Source: JBEBSD01 sp040394475 (GTDB taxonomy: Bacteria > Bacteroidota > Bacteroidia > Cytophagales > Spirosomataceae). Taken from it: a stretch of 64,000 bases of DNA. The position numbers were made by a program, and so were the translations under genes. The stretch is from contig JBEBSD010000009.1 in assembly GCA_040394475.1 (NCBI GenBank), forward strand, positions 1-64,000, read 5' to 3'. The notes beneath the pieces are model-generated. The model ran no database searches, was not told the origin of the DNA, and saw only the letters and a list, made by a program, of their open reading frames with translations. Of this stretch, positions 7,956 through 16,856 are shown in pieces. Within the stretch, counting starts at the first letter, position 1. Each line of letters opens with the position of its first letter.

Positions 7956-8834
7956 ATGAATCGTAAACAATTTCTGGCATCGGTATCCGGTGCAATAAGT
8001 ATGGGAGGTTTAGCAGCATTTAACAAGTTTACCGGCGGATTAGGCGAGCAGGAGGAGCGGATGCCGGTGTTATTCATAGGGCATGGCTCGCCGATGAACG
8101 GGATTGAAGACAACGCGTTCAGTCGCCGTTGGGAGGAAATGGGGAAGGAAATCCCGGTACCTGAAGCGGTCCTGGTCATTTCGGCGCACTGGCTGAGCAA
8201 AGGGACGCATATTACCGCTATGGATTATCCGCGGACCATCCATGATTTCGGAGGTTTTCCACAGGCACTTTTCGATGTCGAGTACCCGGCTCCCGGCGCG
8301 CCCGGGCTGGCGAAAGCCACACAGGCATTGATACAGACTACAACGGTAGGGCTGGACCATGACTGGGGGTTGGACCACGGCGCGTGGACAGTGGTCCGGA
8401 GGATGTATCCACAGGCCGATATTCCTGTATTGCAGTTGAGTATTGATTATCATCAGCCGGCGGAATACCACTACCGCCTGGCCAAAGAACTGGCGTCGTT
8501 GCGAAAAAAGGGAGTCCTCATTGTAGGGAGCGGGAACATGGTGCATAATCTGCGCATGGTTGACTGGAAAAACCTGTATACTGAAAATTACGGCTTCGAC
8601 TGGGCCGTTGAAATGCACCATTTGTTCATGGATAAAATCGCTGAAGGTGATCATAAATCACTGATCCACTATGAAAAACTGGGACCGTCGGCGCGATTGG
8701 CCATCCCCACTCCGGATCATTACTATCCGTTGCTGTACAGCCTGGCGTTACAGGAAAAGCATGAAGAACCTGTGTTTTTCAACGACAAGCTGGTAGGAGG
8801 TTCTCTGAACATGACTTCGGTGCGGTTCGGGTAA
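7956..8834 (+). CDS. LigB-family extradiol dioxygenase (4,5-DOPA dioxygenase/YgiD-like)
   Basis: This 292-residue protein matches the LigB/YgiD family of class III extradiol ring-cleaving dioxygenases. Metal-ligand histidines sit in the expected motifs: FIGHGSPMN near the N-terminus, ISAHWLS, LDHGAWTV, and GSGNMVHNL. It should open catechol-type rings such as DOPA with molecular oxygen. Unlike E. coli YgiD it begins with a leader-like segment, MNRKQFLASVSGAIS, suggesting export or anchoring. I choose the ATG at 7956, which has AGGAA just upstream. A longer in-frame TTG start at 7905 would hide the leader. Confidence 0.88.
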   Translation: MNRKQFLASVSGAISMGGLAAFNKFTGGLGEQEERMPVLFIGHGSPMNGIEDNAFSRRWEEMGKEIPVPEAVLVISAHWLSKGTHITAMDYPRTIHDFGGFPQALFDVEYPAPGAPGLAKATQALIQTTTVGLDHDWGLDHGAWTVVRRMYPQADIPVLQLSIDYHQPAEYHYRLAKELASLRKKGVLIVGSGNMVHNLRMVDWKNLYTENYGFDWAVEMHHLFMDKIAEGDHKSLIHYEKLGPSARLAIPTPDHYYPLLYSLALQEKHEEPVFFNDKLVGGSLNMTSVRFG

Positions 8835-8971
8835 TTTGTCAGCCGGAAATAATTCGATTTCCCGAACCTGCCTGACTGTTTGGAAACCTGCCTGAATAAC
8901 TACATTTTTGTAAGACAGCCTGGCGGCGGCCTGCCCTTCTGCCCGGATTCCAACATTCAAGAACTATAACC

Positions 8972-11089
8972 ATGATCAGAACCAAACATTTACTAGTGCT
9001 TATTATGCTTACACCCTTAGTCACATCCTGTGATATCGACGCTACCGATGCAGAGAATCCATTGTTAGCCCGGTTTGACACCCCTTTTGGAGTACCTCCT
9101 TTTGATTCCATCCGGTACGAACATTTCCGGCCGGCATTTGATGCTGCATTGCAGCAACAGGTTGCCGAGATAGACGTATTGGCTGCACAGGCCGAAGCTC
9201 CTACTTTTGCCAATACGGTGGAGGCGCTGGAAAATAGCGGACAGCTGCTGAACCAGGTTTCCACCATTTTCTATAACCTGAACAGCGCCCATACCAACGA
9301 TTCCCTCCAGGCGCTGGCCAAATTTATGGCGCCGGTCCTTTCCAGGCATCGGGATAATATCATGCTGAACCATCTTCTTTTCAAACGGCTCAAAACCGTC
9401 TGGGAACAACGGGACAGTCTGCACCTCGATCAGGAGCAGGCATATTTACTGGAAAAGACCTACAAGAATTTTATCCGCAGCGGAGCCAATCTTGATGAAG
9501 TACAGAAACAGCAGTTGCGGGACCTCAATGCGGAAATTTCGGTGCTTACCGTTCAGTTTGGCCAGAATGTGCTGGCAGAAACCAACGCCTATGAGTTAGT
9601 GGTTACCGATCAGGCCGGGCTGGCAGGACTTCCTGATGGCCTGGTGGCCGCTGCCGCTGCAACTGCTGCCGAAAAAGGGCGGCAGCAGCAATGGATCTTC
9701 AGTCTTCAGAACCCCAGTGTCATGCCGTTTTTGCAGTATGCAGCGAACCGGGACCTCCGCAGGCAGCTCTGGGAAGCTTACCAGCAGCGCGGCGACAATA
9801 ACAATGAACAGGACAATAAGCAGATCCTGCACAAACTGGCCAATCTGCGCCTGAAGAAAGCCAACCTGCTGGGCTATCCGTCTCACGCGCACTTTGTGCT
9901 GGAAGAATCCATGGCTGAAAATCCCGAAAATGTCTATAAGCTCCTGGACAGTATTTGGGAACCGGCACTGAGCAAATCCATGGTTGAGCTTGCCGATATT
10001 CAAAAGGAGATTGAGGCTGCCGGGGATACATTTGAGGCGGCTCCTTATGACTGGCGCTATTACACGGAAATCATCCGGAAGAAGCGTTTCGCGTTGGATG
10101 AAAGTGAGATCAAGCCCTATTTTAGCCTGAAAGCCGTGAGAGAGGGAGCATTTGACGTGGCTACCCGCCTCTACGGGCTGCAGTTCAAGACGCTGAATGA
10201 CGTTCCGGTTTATCATCCGGAAGTGGAGGTGTACGAAGTGTCGGAGGCGGACGGGACGCATGTAGGGGTGCTGTATGCAGACTTTTTTCCGCGTGCCTCT
10301 AAAAGAGGAGGCGCCTGGATGACGTCTTATCGCCCGCAAAAAAAAGAGGAGGGCCGGAGGATAGCGCCGGTAATTTCCATGGTCTGTAATTTTACCAAAC
10401 CCATAGGCGATACACCGGCATTGCTTACGTTTGATGAGGTGACGACCTTGTTCCATGAATTCGGACATGCTTTGCACGGACTGTTGTCTAATGTGCAGTA
10501 TCAAAGCCTGGCGGGAACTTCTGTCCCTCGCGATTTTGTAGAGCTGCCCTCCCAGATAATGGAAAACTGGGCGGCCGATCCGGAAGTGCTGAAATTATAT
10601 GCAAAGCATTACGAAACCGGCGAAACGATTCCGCAGGAACTGGTGACGAAGCTGAAAGACGCCGGTACATTCGATCAGGGATTTGCAACAGTTGAATACC
10701 TTGCGGCCTCTTACCTGGACCTCAGTTATCATGCGGCCCAACAGGAGCTTCCGGCAGCTGTCCGCGCATTTGAAAATGAAGCCATGCAAAAACTGGGACT
10801 TCCGCAGGCGATTATTCCCCGCTACCGCAGCACCTATTTTAACCATATCTTCTCAGGTGGCTATTCTTCCGGGTACTACAGCTACATCTGGTCGGCGCTG
10901 CTGGATACCGATGCCTTTGCGGCTTTCAAGGAAAAGTCACTCTTTGATCAAAAGCTGGCCCGTTCTTTCCGTTCCGACATTCTGGAAAGGGGAGGTACGG
11001 AAAAGCCGGCCGAGTTATATCGTAAATTCAGGGGAACGGATCCGAACCCGGTACACCTGATGCGGAAACGAGGACTGAATAACGACTGA
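8972..11089 (+). CDS. dcp: M3-family zinc oligopeptidase (Dcp-like), predicted lipoprotein
   Basis: This 705-residue zinc metallopeptidase belongs to the M3 (thimet/Dcp) family, which cleaves short peptides and is mostly helical. The active site HEFGHALH is at about 494-501, and the third ligand Glu follows about 25 residues later in FVELPSQIMENW. The family substrate loop is seen in the C-terminal HIFSGGYSSGYYSY segment. It starts with a signal peptide ending in VTSC, so it is probably a periplasmic or surface lipoprotein, as Bacteroidota Dcp proteins often are. It stands alone and converges with the hemoglobin gene, with a palindrome between them. Confidence 0.92.
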   Translation: MIRTKHLLVLIMLTPLVTSCDIDATDAENPLLARFDTPFGVPPFDSIRYEHFRPAFDAALQQQVAEIDVLAAQAEAPTFANTVEALENSGQLLNQVSTIFYNLNSAHTNDSLQALAKFMAPVLSRHRDNIMLNHLLFKRLKTVWEQRDSLHLDQEQAYLLEKTYKNFIRSGANLDEVQKQQLRDLNAEISVLTVQFGQNVLAETNAYELVVTDQAGLAGLPDGLVAAAAATAAEKGRQQQWIFSLQNPSVMPFLQYAANRDLRRQLWEAYQQRGDNNNEQDNKQILHKLANLRLKKANLLGYPSHAHFVLEESMAENPENVYKLLDSIWEPALSKSMVELADIQKEIEAAGDTFEAAPYDWRYYTEIIRKKRFALDESEIKPYFSLKAVREGAFDVATRLYGLQFKTLNDVPVYHPEVEVYEVSEADGTHVGVLYADFFPRASKRGGAWMTSYRPQKKEEGRRIAPVISMVCNFTKPIGDTPALLTFDEVTTLFHEFGHALHGLLSNVQYQSLAGTSVPRDFVELPSQIMENWAADPEVLKLYAKHYETGETIPQELVTKLKDAGTFDQGFATVEYLAASYLDLSYHAAQQELPAAVRAFENEAMQKLGLPQAIIPRYRSTYFNHIFSGGYSSGYYSYIWSALLDTDAFAAFKEKSLFDQKLARSFRSDILERGGTEKPAELYRKFRGTDPNPVHLMRKRGLNND

Positions 11090-11095
11090 CGCTCA

Positions 11096-11115
11096 GGTTG
11101 GCCCGCGGGCCAACC
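11096..11115. terminator. 20-bp perfect palindrome between convergent genes
   Basis: GGTTGGCCCGCGGGCCAACC is a perfect GC-rich palindrome 7 bases after the dcp stop and about 50 bases from the end of the convergent hemoglobin gene. It may end transcription from both sides, although no T-run follows. The next bases (GACAGGCTC...GGCTCAGAACGAC) resemble the dispersed TTCGACAGGCTCAG repeat. Confidence 0.55.
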
Positions 11116-11165
11116 GCGACAGGCTCTCCGTGACGGGCTCAGAACGACGGGTTGTTGCGGATACT

Positions 11166-11537
11166 TCAGGTATTCACCATAAACCGGGCGGTTTGCGGGA
11201 AGCGGCTGAATAATTCGTCCTTCAGGTCCTCCGTTATCGAAAGGGAATTAATGGCAAATGCCATACAGGAAAGCCAGGCCACGGCATCCTCCTCCGTAAT
11301 CGGGTGGGGCATGTGCCGGGCGCGCATGCGGGGATGCCCATACACTTCCGTATACAATTGCGGTCCGCCCAGAAACTGTGTCAGAAAGAGCCGCTGCTTT
11401 TCCCTGATAACTTCCTGATCTGTTTGAAACAACCGTCCAATGAGTTCGTGTGAAAAGACTTGGTCATAAAAAACGGCTACCAGCTGCCGTAGTGTAGTGT
11501 CGCCACCTATACGTATATACAATGATTCCTCTTCCAT
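11166..11537 (-). CDS. Group II truncated hemoglobin
   Basis: This 123-residue 2-on-2 globin has LYIRIGGDTTLRQLVAVFYD at the N-terminus, including the B10 Tyr. LTQFLGGPQLYTEVYGHPRM and RARHMPHPIT carry the proximal (F8) His, and W in AVAWLSCM is at the G8 position typical of group II. These proteins bind O2 or NO and are linked to stress defence or redox chemistry. It is encoded as a single gene. The minus-strand start at 11537 gives the standard length for the family. Confidence 0.9.
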   Translation of the reverse strand: MEEESLYIRIGGDTTLRQLVAVFYDQVFSHELIGRLFQTDQEVIREKQRLFLTQFLGGPQLYTEVYGHPRMRARHMPHPITEEDAVAWLSCMAFAINSLSITEDLKDELFSRFPQTARFMVNT

Positions 11538-11789
11538 GCCTACACAACAAATTTCAGTGAAAAATGGATCAAAGCCGGGAACAATTCAAAAAAAGGTAAC
11601 GGGTGTTCTTCAACACGTGTTTTGCAAGGAGCCGCCCGGCGGAGTTCCAACCTGCCCGGTCGTGTCTGCGATCTGCTTCCTGCGACCGTTTATTAAATCC
11701 TGCAACCATCTGTCCGATCGCATTTTTAAAATCCCTGTTTTTTACGTTAATTGGAACAGGTTCCATTTTTACTAATTAACCGGATATAG

Positions 11790-11984
11790 ATGACCTTTCG
11801 CCACCTGCTGATTTTTTGTATTCCTGTAGTAATTGCCGCCGACCTCTACCTGTTCGGGTGGATTACAGCCCTTCTTCGCCAGGCTTCCGATAGCGCTGTG
11901 GTATTGGGAGTCCTGCTGCTGTCACTCTTATTGGGAGCAAATTACCTGCTTCTTCGTTTTTTTGCCGGTGCTTTTCGTCGTTAA
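11790..11984 (+). CDS. Small membrane protein, two predicted TM helices
   Basis: This 64-residue protein consists almost entirely of two hydrophobic helices (about 5-27 and 38-58), with a short polar turn and a basic C-terminus (FFAGAFRR). It begins with ATG and ends 25 bases before the SPFH lipoprotein gene, so the two are probably co-transcribed. I do not recognise the family. N-terminal helices of membrane metallophosphoesterases can look similar, but no phosphoesterase follows. It may be a partner of the SPFH protein, by position only. Confidence 0.6.
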   Translation: MTFRHLLIFCIPVVIAADLYLFGWITALLRQASDSAVVLGVLLLSLLLGANYLLLRFFAGAFRR

Positions 11985-12009
11985 TCACTCCTAAATTTAT
12001 TTAATTCCT

Positions 12010-12795
12010 ATGATCAAAAAAATACTTGTTCCAATTGCTGTTTTTATTACGCTGGCTGTTTTTTTTGCCTCCAGTTGTACCCGCATTGACGCGGGGTATG
12101 AAGGGATTTTAGTCAAAATGTATGGGAGTGACAAAGGTGTTCAGGATGTATCACTGGTGACCGGTCGGGTATGGTACAATCCTTTCACGGAAAGTGTCTT
12201 CCAGTTCCCGGTTTTTGTACAAACCGAGGATTATGATCCGTTTAGCGTAAATGCAAAAGACGGAAGTGTATTTAGAGTCGATCCGACTATTTCCTTTCTC
12301 GTTATGGAGGGGAAAAGTCCGCAGATATTCAAAAAATACCGGAAGGACCTGCAGGTCATTACCCGGACCACTCTTTATAATTATGTAAAAGATGCGTTTC
12401 GTATCCAGATGAATAAGTATACCACGGAAGAACTTATCAGTAACCGTCAGCAATTCGAGTCAGACGTACAGAATACACTCGATTCGTCTTTTTCCCTCAA
12501 CGGTTTCAAACTGGAGCAAATGACCAGTGGTTTGTTGTATCCGGAAACGATTGTGATGGCAATTGACGCTAAAAACCAGGCTGTCCAGCAGGCGATGAAA
12601 GTGGAAAACGAGTTGAAGGTAACAGAGGCAGAGGCACGAAAGAAAATAGTGGAAGCCGAGGCGGATGCCCGGGCGAATGAATTGCGGCAAAAAACACTTA
12701 CACCATTGTTGATTCAGCAGCAGTTTATTGAAAAATGGGATGGGAAAACACCCCTCTACGGCAACAGTCCGGTGTTTTTTCAGAATATACGTTAA
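12010..12795 (+). CDS. SPFH/prohibitin-like lipoprotein
   Basis: This 261-residue protein begins with a signal peptide and lipobox ending at Cys23 (FASSC). An SPFH (stomatin/prohibitin/flotillin/HflK) domain follows (about 25-190): AGYEGILVKMYG, the NPFTESVFQFPV strand and a VDPTISFLV core. A charged, Glu/Ala-rich coiled coil covers about 190-230 (TEAEARKKIVEAEADAR). Such proteins form ring-shaped membrane scaffolds. Most bacterial ones carry a TM anchor, so a lipid anchor suggests the outer face of the inner membrane or the outer membrane. The small TM protein upstream is a candidate partner. Confidence 0.85.
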   Translation: MIKKILVPIAVFITLAVFFASSCTRIDAGYEGILVKMYGSDKGVQDVSLVTGRVWYNPFTESVFQFPVFVQTEDYDPFSVNAKDGSVFRVDPTISFLVMEGKSPQIFKKYRKDLQVITRTTLYNYVKDAFRIQMNKYTTEELISNRQQFESDVQNTLDSSFSLNGFKLEQMTSGLLYPETIVMAIDAKNQAVQQAMKVENELKVTEAEARKKIVEAEADARANELRQKTLTPLLIQQQFIEKWDGKTPLYGNSPVFFQNIR

Positions 12796-12867
12796 CGCTG
12801 CGGGTAAAACTGCCCGTGCGATTTTTAGGGCCGGCGTCAATAAAGCAGCAGATTAACCGTTAGATTT

Positions 12868-12903
12868 ACAGGCTTGTTTTGGTGGCTACCTCAACGAGCC
12901 TGT
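12868..12903 (+). terminator. Possible hairpin after the SPFH gene
   Basis: ACAGGCTTG at 12868-12876 pairs with CGAGCCTGT at 12895-12903 except for one position. It lies between the SPFH gene and the helicase gene. No T-run follows, so a terminator role is uncertain. Confidence 0.35.
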
Positions 12904-12935
12904 TTCATCGTATCCGTTTTGCACACCAGAAATAA

Positions 12936-15900
12936 ATGAGTCGTATTCTAAAAAGTTATCTTAAACGTCTGACGAATTTAAGTAGCCGAAACAAATCCCT
13001 CTTGCTCCCGCGGCTGATTACCGAACAATTTGCCGATTTGCATGCGACGGATTTCTTACTGAATACGCCTTCCTTTGAAATCCTGCAGCAGGTTATTCAG
13101 CGCCGGACCCGTATTGCGCTTTGCGACGTGGCCGACCCGCGTTACGAAAAGGTCAATCTGCTCAGCCGCACCCTCCGTAAAATCGCGCGTACCGAAGCCT
13201 TTATCACCGAGGAGCGGGGGAGTCGCGACCTTTATGTGGGTTACCCGTTTGTCAGGGGGAAATTTACAAATGGTGCCGTTGTCCACGCCCCGTTGCTGTT
13301 TTTCCCGGTTACCCTGAAAATGGACCGGGAACAATGGTGCCTGTCGTGCCGGAACGATGTCGGAGTAGTGCTTAACCGGGCTTTTGCATTGGCTTATGCC
13401 CAGTTCAATGAAACGAGAATCCCGGATAGCATCCTGGAAACCGTATTTGAAGACTTCCCGACACATGCTACGCTCTTCCGGACGGAATTGTACAAATGGC
13501 TGAAGGAATCACCTTTTCAGGTCAATTTTAACCAGGAGCTTTTTGAAGACAAGCTTCGCTCGTTTGATGCCTTGAAAGGCAGCGAGCTGGAGTTGCAGGA
13601 GAAAGCAGGCGAACTGAAGCTGTACCCGGAGGCGGTGCTGGGTATTTTTCCGCAATCAGGCTCGTACCTGGAACCGGATTACCACTACCTGATCGGGCAG
13701 GACAGTGTGCCGCTGGCACAGGTAAATCCGGAACCGGCTCCCGGTGTGGTAAAAGAGGAGCTGTTGCTGACGCCATTTCCGCTGGACCTGTCCCAGGAAA
13801 AAGCCGTCCGGGCCGTCAAGCAAGGACAATCTCTTGTGGTCCAGGGCCCGCCAGGGACGGGCAAGTCGCAACTTATCTGTAACCTGATGGCTGATTTCGC
13901 AGCGCAAGGCAAGAAGGTGTTGCTGGTTTGCCAGAAAAGAGCCGCGCTCGACGTCGTTTATCAACGGCTGCAGGATGCGGGTCTCGGTGGTTTCGCGGCT
14001 CTGATCCATGATTATAAGAATGACCGGCCGGCCCTGTACCAGCAAATCGCTGGCCAGGCTCAGGGTGTGGAAGCCTACCGGAAGGAGAATTACAGCCTTG
14101 ACGCGGTTTTTATAGAACGGGAATATTACCGGGAATGCCGGCAAATCGATCAGGCTGTCGAAGCGTTGGAAGCCTTCCGGCAGGCATTATCGGACGAGGA
14201 ACTGGCAGGCGTCAGTATAAAGGAATTGTACCTGACTTCCCGGGCGGATGCACAGGCAATTCCTCTCAATGATATCCTGAAAGCATTCCCTATGGAAAGA
14301 GCAGAGGCTTTTAAACGCCGGCTGCAGTATTTTATGGCCTACTGGCTGCGGATCACACCGGAACACACGTGGTACCGCCGCCGGGATTTTTCCTGCTTTA
14401 AACAGGTCGATTACCAGCGGATGGAGGAACTGCTCGCCGAATGGCCGGCATTTTACGGCAGACAGCAGCAGGAATTCCGGGAGATCACGGCCCGTCATCT
14501 CGAGAAAAGCTTCTTCACGTACTTCGATGTGTTAACGGAAAACATTGCACAAGCATCCGCTCTCCTTCAGGATCCGGTTGTTTTTGAACTGTTCCGGGCG
14601 TACAACCGGGTTCCTGCGGATAATAGCGCCCGGATTCGCTTTATCCGGAAAACCATACAGGCACTTCAGGCCAGAGACGGGTTTGAGACCCAGTTGAGTG
14701 CCGACCGCTTACTACCTTTCCAGCAACAGCTTGCCGGCGTTATCAGGCGGAAAGAATCGTTCGTTTATGGGCTGCTTTGGGAATGGTTTGGCGAGGATCG
14801 GGAAGAAATCCGGCGCATCGGAGCAAAAAAAGGTCTGAACACGCACCCGGAAGATCTCATGAAGTTGAACCAGTTCATCCAGAATCGCCTTGATCTGGAG
14901 GAATGGTTCCGTAACCCGTTACTCCGGTTCGACCGTAAGTACATCCGTTCCGGCGCTGAGTACGCCGATGCCCACCTTGCGTTCCTGCAAAAAGCGGCGC
15001 AGGCTTCGGAGGTGGTGCAACTCTTCCAGGTCGCCCAACCGTTGTTTGCGCAGCTGACCGAAGCAACTGCAGATAAGAAGCATTTGCTGCAAAAGCTCGA
15101 CCAGCTTTCCGCGTGGATTGCCAACTGGCAATCGTATTTGGAAGCGCTGGAACCGTGGCTGATACCGGAACAACTCCAGGAATTGCTGGATCGTCCGGAA
15201 ACCCATAGCCAGGAACTGCTGCGGGAACTGACGCGGGATTTCGATGAGCTGGTAGAAATGGATGCGCTTCGGAACGATTTCAGCGCTGAAGAACTCACCG
15301 CAACCGAACGCATTTGCTCGCTGGGAATGGCAATGGCCCTGAAACGGGACAGCGACTATGTGGTGTTGTTCGACAATAGTGTCCGGCTGGCCTGGATACA
15401 GCTGATAGAAGAACGTTACCCGGTCCTGAAAGCCGTTTCTTCATTGAAAATGCAGCAATTGGAAACTACATTGCAGCAGGGGATTATCCGTAAACAGGAA
15501 CTGAGCGGGGATATTGTCCGGATGAAGCTGAAAGAATACCTGTACACCGATACCGAAAAAAACAGGTTAGGGAACCTGGTTACGTACCGGGAACTCCTGC
15601 ACCAGGTAACCAAAAAGCGCCGTATCTGGCCTATCCGGAAGTTGCTGGAAACGATGGGAGCAGAAGTATTCCGGTTGCTCCCTTGCTGGATGACCTCGCC
15701 GGAGGCCGCGTCGGCCATGTTTCCCATGACGGCCGGGTTATTTGATCTGGTTATTTTTGACGAAGCTTCGCAATGTTATGCGGAATATGCGCTTCCCGCT
15801 GCATACCGGGGAAAACAGTTGGTGATAGCGGGAGACAGTAAGCAGCTGCCGCCTACAGATCTTTACAAAATACGTTTTGAGGAGGTATTGGAAGAAACGG

Positions 15901-16856
15901 AAAACGTGCCGGTGGAGCTGGAGGTAGAATCATTGCTCGACCTGGCGTCGCAGCGATTGCCTGCCTGTCAGCTGACGGGACATTACCGCAGCCTGTCATT
16001 GGATCTGATTCAGTTTTCCAATGCGCATTTTTATAAAAACAGTCTGCATTTGTTGCCTGATTTTGAGTATATCAACCGGTCGGAGCCGGGAATTACGTAT
16101 CATAAAGTGAATGGTATCTGGGAGAAAGGAATCAATAGAATAGAAGCACAAAAAGTCCTGGAACTCGTCCGGGAACTACAGGTGACTACCCGGAGTGTAG
16201 GGATTGTGACCTTTAATTATCCCCAGCAGCAGCTTATTGAAGAGTTACTGGAAGCGGAACAGCTTGTTTTTCCGGAGCTGTTTGTAAAGAATATCGAAAA
16301 TGTGCAGGGTGATGAGCGCGATGTGATCATCTTTTCGGTTGGTTATGCCAGTGATGCGCAGGGCCGGCTGATGATGCAGTTCGGGAGCCTGAATACACAG
16401 GGCGGTGAAAACCGTTTAAATGTTGCCGTCACCCGTGCCCGCCGGAAAATCCACATGGTCACCAGCTTATGGCCCCTGCAGCTTCGAACGGAAAACAGCG
16501 CCCATAACGGCCCCAGGCTGCTCAAAGCCTACCTGGAATATGCACACCAGGTTTCAGATGGTAAATTTCTACCCCAGCCGCTGGAAACACCGAGGCATAG
16601 AAGCCAGTTGTTGCTGCGCGATCAGTTGCTGGACAAAATTCCGTATGCCGGCCGGGAGCTGCCTTTTGCCGATCTCACGCTCAAGACCGATCAGGGATAC
16701 CAGGGCCTGATCCTTACCGATGACGATCCTTATTTTTACAGTACGTCGGCCAAAGAACCCCATGCTTACCTGCCGCTGTCGCTTCGCCGTAAAAACTGGC
16801 CTTTCAAACGTATTTACAGCAGGGAGTACTGGTCCGGTAAGGAGCCGGTTATCTGA
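12936..16856 (+). CDS. Large DUF4011-type SF1 (Upf1/DNA2-like) helicase
   Basis: This 1306-residue protein has an N-terminal DUF4011-like region (about 1-250). The Walker A is GPPGTGKSQLICNL at about 304-317. An insert of about 620 residues, helical and Gln/Glu/Leu-rich, separates it from the Walker B DLVIFDEASQCYAEYA near 940. Next come GDSKQLPPT, a GHYRS motif, NVQGDERDVII (motif V) and NRLNVAVTRARR (motif VI). These are the motifs of SF1B helicases related to Upf1, DNA2 and NAM7. No nuclease motif is evident in the last 130 residues. Related proteins occur in DNA repair and in defence islands. Here it stands alone and its end overlaps the convergent M61 gene by 8 bases. Confidence 0.88.
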   Translation: MSRILKSYLKRLTNLSSRNKSLLLPRLITEQFADLHATDFLLNTPSFEILQQVIQRRTRIALCDVADPRYEKVNLLSRTLRKIARTEAFITEERGSRDLYVGYPFVRGKFTNGAVVHAPLLFFPVTLKMDREQWCLSCRNDVGVVLNRAFALAYAQFNETRIPDSILETVFEDFPTHATLFRTELYKWLKESPFQVNFNQELFEDKLRSFDALKGSELELQEKAGELKLYPEAVLGIFPQSGSYLEPDYHYLIGQDSVPLAQVNPEPAPGVVKEELLLTPFPLDLSQEKAVRAVKQGQSLVVQGPPGTGKSQLICNLMADFAAQGKKVLLVCQKRAALDVVYQRLQDAGLGGFAALIHDYKNDRPALYQQIAGQAQGVEAYRKENYSLDAVFIEREYYRECRQIDQAVEALEAFRQALSDEELAGVSIKELYLTSRADAQAIPLNDILKAFPMERAEAFKRRLQYFMAYWLRITPEHTWYRRRDFSCFKQVDYQRMEELLAEWPAFYGRQQQEFREITARHLEKSFFTYFDVLTENIAQASALLQDPVVFELFRAYNRVPADNSARIRFIRKTIQALQARDGFETQLSADRLLPFQQQLAGVIRRKESFVYGLLWEWFGEDREEIRRIGAKKGLNTHPEDLMKLNQFIQNRLDLEEWFRNPLLRFDRKYIRSGAEYADAHLAFLQKAAQASEVVQLFQVAQPLFAQLTEATADKKHLLQKLDQLSAWIANWQSYLEALEPWLIPEQLQELLDRPETHSQELLRELTRDFDELVEMDALRNDFSAEELTATERICSLGMAMALKRDSDYVVLFDNSVRLAWIQLIEERYPVLKAVSSLKMQQLETTLQQGIIRKQELSGDIVRMKLKEYLYTDTEKNRLGNLVTYRELLHQVTKKRRIWPIRKLLETMGAEVFRLLPCWMTSPEAASAMFPMTAGLFDLVIFDEASQCYAEYALPAAYRGKQLVIAGDSKQLPPTDLYKIRFEEVLEETENVPVELEVESLLDLASQRLPACQLTGHYRSLSLDLIQFSNAHFYKNSLHLLPDFEYINRSEPGITYHKVNGIWEKGINRIEAQKVLELVRELQVTTRSVGIVTFNYPQQQLIEELLEAEQLVFPELFVKNIENVQGDERDVIIFSVGYASDAQGRLMMQFGSLNTQGGENRLNVAVTRARRKIHMVTSLWPLQLRTENSAHNGPRLLKAYLEYAHQVSDGKFLPQPLETPRHRSQLLLRDQLLDKIPYAGRELPFADLTLKTDQGYQGLILTDDDPYFYSTSAKEPHAYLPLSLRRKNWPFKRIYSREYWSGKEPVI

